Source of the DNA: Demequina capsici
GTDB taxonomy: Bacteria; Actinomycetota; Actinomycetes; Actinomycetales; Demequinaceae
NCBI RefSeq assembly: GCF_032102965.1
Contig: NZ_CP134880.1
Coordinates: 1,054,001-1,118,000 of the forward strand
Reading direction: 5' to 3'
DNA length: 64,000 bases
This document shows, piece by piece, positions 9,814 to 18,478 of this stretch. Below the pieces are notes generated by a model. The model was not told the origin of the DNA. It did not search any database and worked only from the letters and a program-made list of their open reading frames with translations. Made by a program: the position numbers and the translations under genes. Position 1 is the first letter of the stretch. Every line of letters begins with the position of its first letter.

Positions 9814-10545
9814 GTGCCCCTCTACCGTGACGACGCGATCGTCCTCCGCACCCACAAGCTGGGTGAGGCGGACCGCATCGTCACGCTGTTGACGAAGCAC
9901 CACGGCAAGGTGAGGGCGGTCGCGAAGGGCGTGCGCCGAACCTCGTCCCGGCTGGGAGCCCGCGTCGAGCCGTTCATGCTCGCCGACATCCAGTTCTACG
10001 AGGGCCGCAACCTGGACATCATCAGCCAGGTGGAGACCCGCGAGCCGTACGCACGAAGGATCGCGGAGGACTACTCGCTGTTCACCGCCGCCACGGCGAT
10101 GGTGGAGACGACGGACAAGCTTGTCGACCATGAGAAGGAGCCCGCGTACCCGCAGTACCGGCTGCTGCACGGCGCGCTTGGAGCGTTGAGCCGCCGCGAG
10201 CACGACGCAGGGCTCATGCTCGACTCGTTCCTGCTGAGGTCGCTCGCGATCGCCGGCTACGCGCCCAGCTTCGACGACTGCGCGTCGTGCGGGGCTCCGG
10301 GGCCGCATCGCGCCTTCGCGATCGCCGAGGGCGGCGCGGTGTGCGAGGACTGCCGTCCGTCCGGGGCGGCGGCCCCGTCCCCGCAAGCGTTCGCATTGCT
10401 GTCGTCCCTGCTGTCAGGGGAGTGGGACGTGGCCGACGCGTCGGAGGAGCGGGCGCGGCGCGAGGCTGCGGGGCTGATCGCTGCGTACGCGCAGTACCAC
10501 CTGGAGCGCAAGGTCCGCTCGCTCGGGCTTGTCGACCGCGGCTGA
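9814..10545 (+). CDS. recO: DNA repair protein RecO
   Basis: 243 residues. RecO loads RecA onto SSB-coated single strands with RecR in gap repair. The N-terminal OB fold is recognisable ([19 protein letters not shown], then VAKGVRR). The central helical domain contains the four-Cys zinc motif CASC and CEDC at about residues 156-190. GTG 9814 was chosen because GACAAT at 9802-9807 lies six bases before it, the leaderless pattern, and because the protein then begins [11 protein letters not shown] like its relatives. Confidence 0.95.
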   Translation: MPLYRDDAIVLRTHKLGEADRIVTLLTKHHGKVRAVAKGVRRTSSRLGARVEPFMLADIQFYEGRNLDIISQVETREPYARRIAEDYSLFTAATAMVETTDKLVDHEKEPAYPQYRLLHGALGALSRREHDAGLMLDSFLLRSLAIAGYAPSFDDCASCGAPGPHRAFAIAEGGAVCEDCRPSGAAAPSPQAFALLSSLLSGEWDVADASEERARREAAGLIAAYAQYHLERKVRSLGLVDRG

Positions 10546-10573
10546 TCGCCAGTCGCGACTCGCCTCGGCTGAT

Positions 10574-10661
10574 CTGGCCCGGCCGGCCTTGGCTGTGTCG
10601 AGACTCGCCCGACTGACCTGGCCCGGCCGGCCTCGGCTGTGTCGAGACTCGCCCGACTGAC
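10574..10661 (+). repeat. Tandem 44-bp repeat, two units
   Basis: Units 10574-10617 and 10618-10661 differ at one position (T 10590 versus C 10634). A degraded third copy of the right half may lie at 10553-10573 (gtcgcgactcgcctcggctga). The array begins just after the recO stop and abuts the inverted-repeat element at 10664. No reading frame in it looks coding. Confidence 0.85.
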
Positions 10662-10663
10662 GC

Positions 10664-10750
10664 TGCGAACCAATTCGGGCAGAGACATGCCCGCGACGCT
10701 CCGCGAGCGCGGCCGACACGCTCGGGTGTCGCCGGCGGAATTGGTTCGTA
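10664..10750 (+). repeat. 87-bp element with inverted-repeat ends, copy 1
   Basis: The left end TGCGAACCAATTC (10664-10676) matches the complement of the right end GAATTGGTTCGTA (10738-10750) at 12 of 13 positions. The interior holds a smaller palindrome (cgacac...gtgtcg). A second copy lies inverted at 54653-54737. The rest of the 363-base gap between recO and the HAD gene (10546-10908) holds only the tandem repeat and a promoter. Confidence 0.75.
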
Positions 10751-10864
10751 CCGTCGCGGAGGGCTGCGCGAGGCCGCGCGAGGCGGCGCGGCTGATCGCC
10801 GCCGAACCCCAAGATTTCACATGATGTTCACACGCTTGTGGCCCATGCGTCCATGAAGCGCGCA

Positions 10865-10870
10865 TAGTCT
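10865..10870 (+). promoter_or_regulatory. -10 hexamer of the HAD/Phn-like importer operon
   Basis: TAGTCT fits the TAnnnT form. It would place transcription start near 10877 and give a 30-base leader with an AAAGGA site before ATG 10909. No clear -35 box is seen. Confidence 0.4.
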
Positions 10871-10908
10871 GGACGCGTCGTCCGAACGGGGCGGCGGGAA
10901 AGGACCAG

Positions 10909-11616
10909 ATGCGCCCCACCGTGATCTTCGACTTCGACGGCACGCTCGCGCTCGGCGACGGACCCATCGAGGCGTACGCCCGCGGCGTGGCAGAGTTCGC
11001 CGGGATCCCCGCGATCGCGGAGGCCGCGCAGGACGCGCTCGCGGCCTTCGGCGCGGGCGAGGGCGAGGCTATCGACGGCTACGACGCGGTCCGGACGGCG
11101 GCGCTCGCGCTCGGTGCCGATGAGGCCGCGCTGTCCGCGGGCTACATGGCCAGCCGCGAGCACCTGGCCACACGGCGCGCCCCGATCCAGGCGCCCGACG
11201 GGCTCCACGACTTCCTGACCGCGCTTGCCGAGCACGCCGACCTGGTGCTCGTCACCAACTCGCCTGACATCCGCATCGCCGAGGCGCTCGAGGTGCTCGG
11301 AGCCTCAGCCATCGCGCGCAGGGTGTGCTCCGCGCGCAAGCCCGGCGGTCTGGTCGCGGTGATCGACGACGCGCTCGCGCATGGTCCGGTCATGAGCGTC
11401 GGCGATGTCTACGCGAACGACCTCGAACCTGCGAGCGCGCGAGGCGCCGCGACAGCTCTCGTCGGCTCCACGTGGGAGGCGTGGGCCGACCGGGTCACCC
11501 TGGCAGCCGCCACCCTGCCCGAGCTCTACCCCTCCCTCGAAGCGTGGGCGGCCACCGCTGCGGCCGCCTCACAGATGCCATCCGGCACCGGAACCCCTCA
11601 GGAAAGGCACCAGTAG
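10909..11616 (+). CDS. HAD family hydrolase
   Basis: 235 residues. HAD motif I DFDGTLALG (residues 7-15), a helical cap at about 15-95, motif II VLVTNS, Lys before PGGL, and motif III SVGDVYANDLEPA are all present, so a phosphatase-type active site with the nucleophilic Asp looks complete. It is the first gene of an operon with a PhnD/C/E/E-like importer; only two bases separate its stop from the next start. Hydrolysis of an imported phosphorylated compound is a reasonable inference. The motifs do not identify phosphonoacetaldehyde hydrolase in particular. Confidence 0.85.
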   Translation: MRPTVIFDFDGTLALGDGPIEAYARGVAEFAGIPAIAEAAQDALAAFGAGEGEAIDGYDAVRTAALALGADEAALSAGYMASREHLATRRAPIQAPDGLHDFLTALAEHADLVLVTNSPDIRIAEALEVLGASAIARRVCSARKPGGLVAVIDDALAHGPVMSVGDVYANDLEPASARGAATALVGSTWEAWADRVTLAAATLPELYPSLEAWAATAAAASQMPSGTGTPQERHQ

Positions 11617-11618
11617 CA

Positions 11619-12647
11619 ATGATGCGCAAGACCCTCATGACGACCGGCATCGTCGGCGTCGCGCTGTTCGCCCTGGTCGGCTGCAGCTCCACCGCCAGCG
11701 ACGCCACCGCGTCCTCCGACAGCGCCGGCGCGGCCGACGCTCACTCCGACTGGCCCTCCGAGATCACGCTCGCGCTGATCCCGAACGAGCAGGTCAACGA
11801 CCTGGTCACGTCCGCGGCTCCGCTCACCGACTACCTGTCGGAGCAGCTGGGCATCACCGTCACCGGCGTGGTCACCAAGGACTACCAGGCCGCGGTCGAG
11901 GCCATCGGCTCCGGCCAGGCGCAGATCGCGATCGCGGACGCAGGCTCGCTCGCGGCCGCCGAGGACATGTACGGCGCTCACGCCGTGCTGCAGGACGTCC
12001 GCTACGGCGCATCGTCCTACGCCTCCGAGTTCTTCACCAGCATCGACAACGCGTCCAAGTACTGCGAGGACGACCCGGTCGAGGCCACGTACGCCGCCAC
12101 CGGCCAGACCTTCCTCTACTGCAACGGCGTCGCGGAGGGCGACACGAACACCGGCGTCGGCCCCGTGGCCGTCGACGAGCTCGCGAAGATCGCGCCCGGC
12201 ACGAAGGTCGCGTTCGGCAACACCACATCACCCGCCGGCTACCAGCTGCCCGTCCTCGCGCTCGAGGAGCAGGGCGTCAACATCGACGACCTGGAGCAGG
12301 TGCCCGTCACCGGCAACGACAACCTGATCATGGCCGTCTACAACGGCGACGCCGAGGTCGGCTTCGCCTACTGGGACGCACGCTCGTCCATCGACGCCTC
12401 CGAGGTCCCCGACCTCGGCGACAAGGTGGTGGTCTTCGGACTGTCCGAGATGTACCCCAACGGCGGCGTCGTGCTCTCCGACGACCTTCCCCAGGACCTC
12501 CGGGACCAGATCACGGATCTCATGGACAACTACTCGGACGTCGACCCCGAGACGCTCAGCAACATCTTCAACCAGACCGACTGGGTTCCTGCCGACCCTG
12601 CCGCGATCGACCTGGCCCGCCAGGTCAACGCCCGCTTCAGCGAGTAG
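11619..12647 (+). CDS. PhnD-like substrate-binding lipoprotein of an ABC importer
   Basis: 342 residues with a lipoprotein signal (LVGC, Cys 22), so it is anchored outside the cell membrane. The periplasmic-binding fold of the PhnD type follows: ITLALIPNEQ, YQAAVEAIGSGQAQIAI, then AFGNTTSPAGYQLP and AEVGFAYWDAR. Unlike the usual PhnD, it carries a pair of Cys (YCEDD and YCNG, about residues 148-168) where the paralogue at 44186 has the same pair. GGAAAGG at 11601-11607 serves ATG 11619. The family binds phosphonates, phosphite or phosphate esters; the true ligand here is unknown. Confidence 0.85.
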   Translation: MMRKTLMTTGIVGVALFALVGCSSTASDATASSDSAGAADAHSDWPSEITLALIPNEQVNDLVTSAAPLTDYLSEQLGITVTGVVTKDYQAAVEAIGSGQAQIAIADAGSLAAAEDMYGAHAVLQDVRYGASSYASEFFTSIDNASKYCEDDPVEATYAATGQTFLYCNGVAEGDTNTGVGPVAVDELAKIAPGTKVAFGNTTSPAGYQLPVLALEEQGVNIDDLEQVPVTGNDNLIMAVYNGDAEVGFAYWDARSSIDASEVPDLGDKVVVFGLSEMYPNGGVVLSDDLPQDLRDQITDLMDNYSDVDPETLSNIFNQTDWVPADPAAIDLARQVNARFSE

Positions 12648-12685
12648 GCGGGCGTTCCTCACATGCATCTCCCTGTGATGCAGCC

Positions 12686-12716
12686 GGAGGCCGGGGGCGG
12701 CATGCCCTCGGCCTCC
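12686..12716 (+). promoter_or_regulatory. Intercistronic hairpin between binding protein and ATPase genes
   Basis: GGAGGCCG (12686-12693) pairs with CGGCCTCC (12709-12716), and the inner GGGGC/GCCCT extends the stem to about 13 pairs with a GGCAT loop. It hides the GGAGG site and the ATG at 12702. Such hairpins between binding-protein and downstream importer genes often lower expression of the later genes. The second importer has a hairpin in the equivalent place (45254-45287). Confidence 0.55.
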
Positions 12717-13490
12717 GTGCCGTGGCCCATCGAGCTCGCCGACGTGTCCGTCCGGTACCCGAACGGCGTCGTGGCGCTGAAGGACGTCTCGCTGCGCGTC
12801 GAGCCGGGCCAGATGATCGCCGTCGTCGGTCTCTCCGGCTCCGGCAAGTCGACGATGATCCGCACGATCAACGGACTGGTGCCCGTCACCTCAGGCGCGG
12901 TCAGAGTTGGTCCGCACACCGTGACCGGGCTGTCCGGGAGGTCGCTGCGCCAGGTCCGTGGTCGCGTCGGCATGATCTTCCAGCACTTCAACCTGGCGGA
13001 CCGCGCCAGCGTCTACCAGAACGTCCTGGTAGGACGGTTCTCCCATAGCCGCACCTGGCGGACCATGCTCGGCGTCGCCGACTCGCGCGACAAGGAGATC
13101 GCGATGCGGGCGCTCGACTCCGTGGGGATGCTCGACAAGGTCTGGCAGCGTGCCGGTGCATTGTCGGGCGGTCAGAAGCAGCGCGTCGCCATTGCCCGCG
13201 CGCTGAGCCAGGAACCCGCCGTGATGCTCGCGGACGAGCCCGTCGCCAGCCTCGACCCTCCCACGGCGCACGCCGTCATGGGCGACCTGCGTCGCATCAA
13301 CGAGCAGCGGGGCCTCACGGTGCTGGTCAACCTGCATCTCATGGACCTCGCCCGCGAGTACACCACCCGCATGATCGGGCTGCGCGAGGGTCGCCTGGTC
13401 TACGACGGCTCCGCCGCCGACGCGACCGACAAGGACTTCGAGGAGATCTACGGGCGCCCGATCCAGAACAGGGACCGGCTCTCACGATGA
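12702..13490 (+). CDS. PhnC-like ABC transporter ATPase
   Basis: 262 residues from ATG 12702. Walker [10 protein letters not shown], the Q-loop in MIFQHFN, signature [14 protein letters not shown], Walker [14 protein letters not shown] and the H-loop replacement NLHLMDLA are all in the order and spacing of PhnC. It would power uptake with the two permeases that follow, and the overlap ATGA with the next gene indicates translational coupling. In-frame starts also exist at 12663, 12678 and GTG 12717. The homologous protein at 45312 begins at the position equivalent to about 12723. I chose 12702 for its GGAGG site, which lies inside the hairpin. Confidence 0.88.
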   Translation: MPSASVPWPIELADVSVRYPNGVVALKDVSLRVEPGQMIAVVGLSGSGKSTMIRTINGLVPVTSGAVRVGPHTVTGLSGRSLRQVRGRVGMIFQHFNLADRASVYQNVLVGRFSHSRTWRTMLGVADSRDKEIAMRALDSVGMLDKVWQRAGALSGGQKQRVAIARALSQEPAVMLADEPVASLDPPTAHAVMGDLRRINEQRGLTVLVNLHLMDLAREYTTRMIGLREGRLVYDGSAADATDKDFEEIYGRPIQNRDRLSR

Positions 13491-14293
13491 CCACCCTCGA
13501 CGGGCTCGAGATCCCGACCCGACCGCCCACCTGGCCGCGCCGCGTCGCAGTGCTCGCGGTCATCGCCATGGTCACCGTCCTCACCGTGACCCCCGCGCTC
13601 GGCGGCGTCGAGATCGACCTGAACGCGATCGCACGCAACTGGGGCAACGGGGCCTCGCGCATCGCGATGCTCATGCAGCCCGACTGGTCGATCCTGCCGC
13701 GCACATGGCAGCCGCTGCTCGAGACCCTTGAGATGGCGCTCGTCGGCACCGCGATCTCCGCGGCGCTCGCCATCCCGCTGTCGCTCTGGGCCGCGCGCCC
13801 CACGAACCCCCGTACCCCCGCACGGATCGCGGTGCGATTCGTCCTCAACGTCGTGCGGGCCGTGCCGGACCTGGTGTACGCCACGATCCTGGTGGCGATG
13901 GTCGGCGTCGGCGCGCTCCCTGGTGTCATCACGCTCGTCCTGTTCGACATCGGCATCGTCGTGAAGCTCGTGTCGGAGGCGATCGACTCCTCCGACTCGT
14001 CCTACATGGAGGCGGGGCGCGCCGCCGGCGGCACCCAGACCCAGATCAACCGGGTGACGGCGCTCCCGCAGATGTGGCCCTCGTACGCCAGCCAGGTGCT
14101 GTACTCGCTCGAGCTCAACGTCCGCATCTCCGCGATCCTCGGCCTCGTGGGCGCCGGGGGCATCGGCCGCCTCATCGACGAGGTCCGCGGCTTTTACCGC
14201 TATGACGCCCTGTCCACGATCATCCTGCTGCTGCTCGTGGTCATCATCCTCATCGAGGTCGCGTCCAACCATCTGCGCAAGAGGCTGCGATGA
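13487..14293 (+). CDS. PhnE-like ABC transporter permease 1
   Basis: 268 residues with about six membrane helices. The cytoplasmic EAA-type loop that contacts the ATPase is [22 protein letters not shown], followed by [19 protein letters not shown] as in PhnE. It is coupled to the ATPase gene by ATGA and overlaps the second permease gene by four bases in the same way, so the importer probably works with a heterodimeric membrane part. Confidence 0.9.
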   Translation: MTTLDGLEIPTRPPTWPRRVAVLAVIAMVTVLTVTPALGGVEIDLNAIARNWGNGASRIAMLMQPDWSILPRTWQPLLETLEMALVGTAISAALAIPLSLWAARPTNPRTPARIAVRFVLNVVRAVPDLVYATILVAMVGVGALPGVITLVLFDIGIVVKLVSEAIDSSDSSYMEAGRAAGGTQTQINRVTALPQMWPSYASQVLYSLELNVRISAILGLVGAGGIGRLIDEVRGFYRYDALSTIILLLLVVIILIEVASNHLRKRLR

Positions 14294-15132
14294 CCGACAC
14301 CGCCCTCACGATCAGAACCGCGCTCGCGGTGCCGACGCGCCCCCGAACGCTCCCGGTACGGCTCGCCTGGACCGCGCTCGCCGTGGTCATCGTCGTCGCG
14401 TTCTGGGACCTGGGCATCGAGTGGAGCAAGCTCGCGTCGATGCCGTCGGACATGGCCCACTACCTCTCCCTCATGTTCGCCCATCCCGACTGGTCCAAGC
14501 TGCCCGAAGCGCTCTACCAGACCTGGCGGTCCGTCGCGATGGCCTGGACGGGCGCGCTGCTCGGAGTGGTCCTGTCCACCCTGCTGGGCATCCCCGCAGC
14601 GCAGGGCGTGGGACCGCTGTGGGTGCGGCTGCCTCTCCGGGCGTTCTTCGCCGTGATCCGTGCCGTGCCCGAGGTGGTGATCGCGATCATCATCCTCACC
14701 GTCACCGGCCTCACCCCGTTCACCGGCGCGCTCGCGCTCGCGATCGGCGGCATCGGCACACACGCGAAATGGACCTACGAGACGATCGAGTCCGTGCCGC
14801 ACGGGACTGCGGAGGCCGTGCGAGCCGCCGGCGGCAACGTGATGGAGGTGGCGCGCTGGGGACTGTGGCCCGCCGCGTCACCCGAGCTGATGTCGCTCGC
14901 GCTGTACCGCTTCGAGATCAACGTGCGCACCTCCGCCATCCTCGGCCTCATCGGCGTGGGTGGGATCGGCGACATGCTCACCGGCTACACGCAGTATCGC
15001 AAGTGGGATACCGTGGGCGTGCTCATCATCGTCGTCATCGTGGTGACGATGACGATCGACGCCGTGTCCGGGCGGATCCGCCGCCGCATCATGGAAGGGG
15101 TCAGGGCCCGTGACGTGGACAGGAGCTCCTGA
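14290..15132 (+). CDS. PhnE-like ABC transporter permease 2
   Basis: 280 residues, similar in layout to the preceding permease: N-terminal helix, five or six further helices, EAA loop AEAVRAAGGNVMEVARWGLWP, then FEINVRTSAILGLIGVGGIG. It is coupled by a four-base overlap and its 3' end overlaps the regulator gene by 23 bases. Confidence 0.9.
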   Translation: MTDTALTIRTALAVPTRPRTLPVRLAWTALAVVIVVAFWDLGIEWSKLASMPSDMAHYLSLMFAHPDWSKLPEALYQTWRSVAMAWTGALLGVVLSTLLGIPAAQGVGPLWVRLPLRAFFAVIRAVPEVVIAIIILTVTGLTPFTGALALAIGGIGTHAKWTYETIESVPHGTAEAVRAAGGNVMEVARWGLWPAASPELMSLALYRFEINVRTSAILGLIGVGGIGDMLTGYTQYRKWDTVGVLIIVVIVVTMTIDAVSGRIRRRIMEGVRARDVDRSS

Positions 15133-15967
15133 GGCGCTGCCGACCGCGCGGATCGCCGCGCTCGCGCCCTCGCTGCAGCCCAGCGAGCAGCGGGTCGCCG
15201 AGACGATCGCCGCAGACGTCGCGCGCGCGATCGACATGACAGCGCAGGAGCTCGCAGCCGTCGCCGGCGTGGGCCGCGCCTCGGTGGTCCGCACGGCGCA
15301 GTCGCTCGGCTACGAGGGCTACCCGCAGCTGCGGGTGGCGCTCGCCCGCGAAGGCGTCGCGACGGCGGCCCCCGCCGAGGGACTGGAGGGAAGCCTCGGC
15401 GTGGTCCAGGCGGCGATCGACCGCTTCTCGCGCGCGCTCCCGCACGCGTCAGCCGGGCTCACCGAGGCGTCCGTCGATGCGTTCGTGCGTGCGCTCGACG
15501 AGGGTCGCCGCGTGATCGTGTCCGCGAACGGGCTCTCCGCCCCGCTCGGATACGACGTCGCGCTGCGCCTGGCGAGCGCCGGTCGCCCCGTGGAGTACAT
15601 GCCGGACGCGCTCGCGCAGCGCATCGCGGCCGGCCAGCTGCGTGCCGGCGACGTGCTGCTCGCCATCTCGGGCTCAGGTTCCAGCGGCGCGACCATCGCG
15701 GCCGTCGAGGCCGCGCTGCAGGGCGGCGCCACAGCGCTCGCGCTCACCGCGTTCTCACGGTCCCCGCTGGTGAGCCGCGCCACCGTCGCCTTGGTGGTGC
15801 CGTCACCCGTGCAGTCCTTCCAGAACGAGCTGCTGCAGACGTCCCGCGCGGGCATGGCGCTCGTCATCGAGGCGCTGGTCGAGGCGCTGGCCGCACATCG
15901 CGGACCTCGCGCGCACGACGCGCGCGACGCGATGCTCGCCGCCATCTCCGACAGCCTTCGGGAGTGA
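15110..15967 (+). CDS. MurR/RpiR family regulator with SIS domain
   Basis: 285 residues from GTG 15110. The N-terminal RpiR helix-turn-helix (about 20-75) includes [24 protein letters not shown] and [21 protein letters not shown]. Residues about 120-260 form a sugar-isomerase (SIS) domain with [13 protein letters not shown] and [16 protein letters not shown], which in this family senses a phosphorylated sugar. As the last gene of the importer operon, overlapping the permease gene, it probably controls the operon. This points to a sugar-phosphate-like ligand rather than a simple phosphonate. Confidence 0.9.
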   Translation: MTWTGAPEALPTARIAALAPSLQPSEQRVAETIAADVARAIDMTAQELAAVAGVGRASVVRTAQSLGYEGYPQLRVALAREGVATAAPAEGLEGSLGVVQAAIDRFSRALPHASAGLTEASVDAFVRALDEGRRVIVSANGLSAPLGYDVALRLASAGRPVEYMPDALAQRIAAGQLRAGDVLLAISGSGSSGATIAAVEAALQGGATALALTAFSRSPLVSRATVALVVPSPVQSFQNELLQTSRAGMALVIEALVEALAAHRGPRAHDARDAMLAAISDSLRE

Positions 15968-16004
15968 GCGTCTCCGCGATGCGTCGCGAAGTAGGCTGAC
16001 CCTC

Positions 16005-16763
16005 GTGAGCCCGACGAAGCCGTACCCGCACGCCTTGGGGGCAACCCCGCCGGATCTGCCGAAGGACGCGGTGCCCAAGCACGTCGCAGTGGTCATGGAT
16101 GGCAACGGTCGCTGGGCCAAGGAGCGCGGCCTGCCGCGCACCGAGGGGCATACCAGGGGAGAGGCATCGCTGCTCGACGTCGTCGCAGGCGCCATCGAGA
16201 TCGGTGTGGAGCACATCAGCGCCTACGCGTTCAGCACGGAGAACTGGAAGCGCAGCCCCGACGAGGTGCGCTTCCTCATGGGCTTCAACCGCGACGTGAT
16301 CCGTCGCAGGCGCGATGAGATGCACTCGTGGGGGGTCAGGGTCCGCTGGGCGGGCCGCACGCCAAGGCTGTGGAAGTCCGTCATCAGCGAGCTGCAGAAG
16401 GCCGAGGAGCTCACGAAGGACAACACGGTCCTCACGCTGACCATGTGCGTCAACTACGGAGGCCGCGCGGAGATCGCCGACGCGGCGAAGGCGATCGCGC
16501 GCAAGGTCGCCGCCGGGGAGCTGAACCCGGACAAGATCACCGAGGCTACGCTCGCGGCGCACCTCGATGAGCCCGACATGCCCGACGTCGACCTGTTCTG
16601 GCGCTCCAGCGGCGAGCAGCGCTCCAGCAACTTCCTGCCGTGGCAGGCCGCCTATGCGGAGTACGTGTTCTCCGATGTGCTGTGGCCCGATGTGGACCGC
16701 ACGCACCTCTGGGCGGCTATCGAGGAGTACGCACGGCGGAACCGGCGCTTCGGCGCAGCGTAG
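16005..16763 (+). CDS. uppS: Isoprenyl transferase (cis-prenyl diphosphate synthase)
   Basis: 252 residues. Family motifs are present: [15 protein letters not shown] with catalytic Asp 32, [17 protein letters not shown], and the C-terminal [17 protein letters not shown] that binds isopentenyl diphosphate. It makes long-chain polyprenyl diphosphates that become the lipid carriers for cell wall and the exopolysaccharide made by the cluster further right. TAGGCT at 15992-15997 lies seven bases before GTG 16005, suggesting a leaderless mRNA. Its 3' end overlaps the convergent gene by 47 bases. Confidence 0.95.
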   Translation: MSPTKPYPHALGATPPDLPKDAVPKHVAVVMDGNGRWAKERGLPRTEGHTRGEASLLDVVAGAIEIGVEHISAYAFSTENWKRSPDEVRFLMGFNRDVIRRRRDEMHSWGVRVRWAGRTPRLWKSVISELQKAEELTKDNTVLTLTMCVNYGGRAEIADAAKAIARKVAAGELNPDKITEATLAAHLDEPDMPDVDLFWRSSGEQRSSNFLPWQAAYAEYVFSDVLWPDVDRTHLWAAIEEYARRNRRFGAA

Positions 16764-17229
16764 TCAGCGCCCAGGCCGCCACCACGATCGCGGCGACCAC
16801 GGCCGACCCGAGCCACGGGGAGCGTGAGAACGCCCCGATGAGGCCGAGTCCCAGGAACGAGTACAGCGCCGCCCACGCGATGCAGCCGGGAAGCATCGCG
16901 ACCGTGTAGAGGTCCCACCGCATCCGCGTGTACCCGGCTGCGGCGTTCACCATCGTCTGGAAGCCGATCGTGAGGAACGACAGCGGAACCCCCACGAAGC
17001 CCCACCGATCCAGGAACCTCTGCGCGTTGTCCCACGTGGGCCCCGAGAGGCGACGCGCGAACCTGGCGCGACGCCCGTCCGCCTCGCCGCGCGCGGCCGC
17101 CTCGGCGCCCAGACGCACCCAACGTCCCGCCCAGTACGTGGCCTGTGCGCGCACCAGCACCACGCAGAACAGGAACGCGAACAGCCCGAGCCAGGGTCCG
17201 TCGGAGACGAACGAGGGCACACCTGCCAT
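16717..17229 (-). CDS. VTT-domain (DedA/SNARE-associated type) membrane protein
   Basis: 170 residues with four or five membrane segments. The stretch from [28 protein letters not shown] to [17 protein letters not shown] is the core of the VTT/DedA domain, though the protein is shorter than typical DedA proteins. Such proteins act in membrane lipid handling. The ATG shares its A with the TGA of the zur gene, so the two are translationally coupled. The 3' end overlaps the end of uppS on the other strand. Confidence 0.75.
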   Translation of the reverse strand: MAGVPSFVSDGPWLGLFAFLFCVVLVRAQATYWAGRWVRLGAEAAARGEADGRRARFARRLSGPTWDNAQRFLDRWGFVGVPLSFLTIGFQTMVNAAAGYTRMRWDLYTVAMLPGCIAWAALYSFLGLGLIGAFSRSPWLGSAVVAAIVVAAWALTTLRRSAGSAVRTPR

Positions 17230-17642
17230 CAGCGCCCGGCTCTCTGGCACGAGGAGCAGACGCCGGTCAGCTCGAGCATGTGCGCGATGTCGGAGAAGCC
17301 GTGCTCGGCACCGATCCGCGCGGCGAACTCCTCGAGGTCGGGGATGTCGATGTCCTCTGCGGCTCCGCAGACGCGGCATCGCAGGTGGTGGTGGTGGACC
17401 TCCGGGGTCTCGCACCGGCGGTAGAGGGTCTCGCCCGCGTCGGTCACGACCGTGTCGACGTCGCCTGCCTCGGCCAGAGACTGCAGGGTCCGGTAGACGG
17501 TCGCCAGGCCGATGTTCGAGCCGTCGTGCCGCAGGAGGTCGTGCCACGACTGAGCCGAGCGGAAGTCGCCGTGTCCGAGCGCCTCGAGCACGGCGGTGCG
17601 CTGGCGGGTCATCCGAGGTCGAGGAGCGGTGGAGTCGCTCAT
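17229..17642 (-). CDS. Fur family metalloregulator, probably Zur
   Basis: 137 residues. A winged helix (about 10-75, with NIGLATVYRTLQSLAEAG) is followed by the metal-binding dimer domain with HHHH (83-86), CRVC (Cys 89 and 92) and the second pair CSSC (129 and 132), the structural zinc site of Fur/Zur proteins. Placement inside a znuBCA operon with a Zur-type box in front identifies the zinc branch by context. It would repress its own operon when zinc is plentiful. Its start overlaps the znuB stop by four bases. Confidence 0.88.
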   Translation of the reverse strand: MSDSTAPRPRMTRQRTAVLEALGHGDFRSAQSWHDLLRHDGSNIGLATVYRTLQSLAEAGDVDTVVTDAGETLYRRCETPEVHHHHLRCRVCGAAEDIDIPDLEEFAARIGAEHGFSDIAHMLELTGVCSSCQRAGR

Positions 17643-18478
17643 GCGCGGGCCCTCCTCGTGACGGCGGTCGCGGCGGCGACGATGACGTACAGCACCACGC
17701 CCAGCACGACGATGAGCGCGCCGGGCTGAAGGTTCTGGAAGATCGTGATCCAGATCCCCGTGAGCGTCAGCACCGCGCCGATCCCCATCGCCAGATGCAT
17801 CGTGCGCGAGAAGCTCCTGGTGAGCAGCTGGGCGATCGCCACCGGCACGATCATGAGCGCGCTCACCAGCAGCACCCCCACCACCCGCATGGCGACGGTG
17901 ATCGTGATGGCGGCGAGGACTGCGACCACCATGTTCAGCACCTCGACCGGGAGCCCGGTGGAGCGCGCGAACTCCTGGTCGTGCGTCACGGCGAACAGCG
18001 CCGACCGCAGTCCGAGCCCGACGATGAGGATCAGCGCCGCCAGCGCCACGCTGAGCCACACGTCCGCCCAGGTCACGGTCGAGATGGAGCCGAAGAGGTA
18101 GCCGAGCAGGTTCGCGTTGGATCCGCCCGCGAGCCCGATGAGCAGCACGCCGGACGCGATGCCGCCGTAGAAGAGGATCGCCATCACCACGTCGGCGGCG
18201 GTGCCGCGGGAGCGCATCCTCTCGATCACGACCGCGCCGGCGATCGCGAAGACGACGGCGCCGGGGATCGCGAGCGCGTCCTGCTTCGCTAGCCCCGCGG
18301 CCGAACCGGCGAGCCAGCCTGCCGCGACTCCGGCCAGGGCGACGTGGCCGATGCCGTCCCCGAGCAGCGCCATGCGACGCTGCACGAGGTAGGTGCCCAT
18401 GACAGGTGCCGCCAGGCCGACGAGGAGGCCGACCAGCAGCATGCGCTGGACGAGCGGCTCCGACAGGATGTTGATCAT
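17639..18478 (-). CDS. znuB: Zinc/metal ABC transporter permease
   Basis: 279 residues with eight or nine helices of the ABC-3 family: MGTYLVQRRMALLGDGIGHVALAG at the start, LFGSISTVTWADVW, then the conserved LPVEVLNMVVAVLAAITI region and MIVPVAIAQLLT. It moves metal ions through the membrane with ZnuC. It is coupled by four-base overlaps to genes on both sides. Confidence 0.92.
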   Translation of the reverse strand: MINILSEPLVQRMLLVGLLVGLAAPVMGTYLVQRRMALLGDGIGHVALAGVAAGWLAGSAAGLAKQDALAIPGAVVFAIAGAVVIERMRSRGTAADVVMAILFYGGIASGVLLIGLAGGSNANLLGYLFGSISTVTWADVWLSVALAALILIVGLGLRSALFAVTHDQEFARSTGLPVEVLNMVVAVLAAITITVAMRVVGVLLVSALMIVPVAIAQLLTRSFSRTMHLAMGIGAVLTLTGIWITIFQNLQPGALIVVLGVVLYVIVAAATAVTRRARA

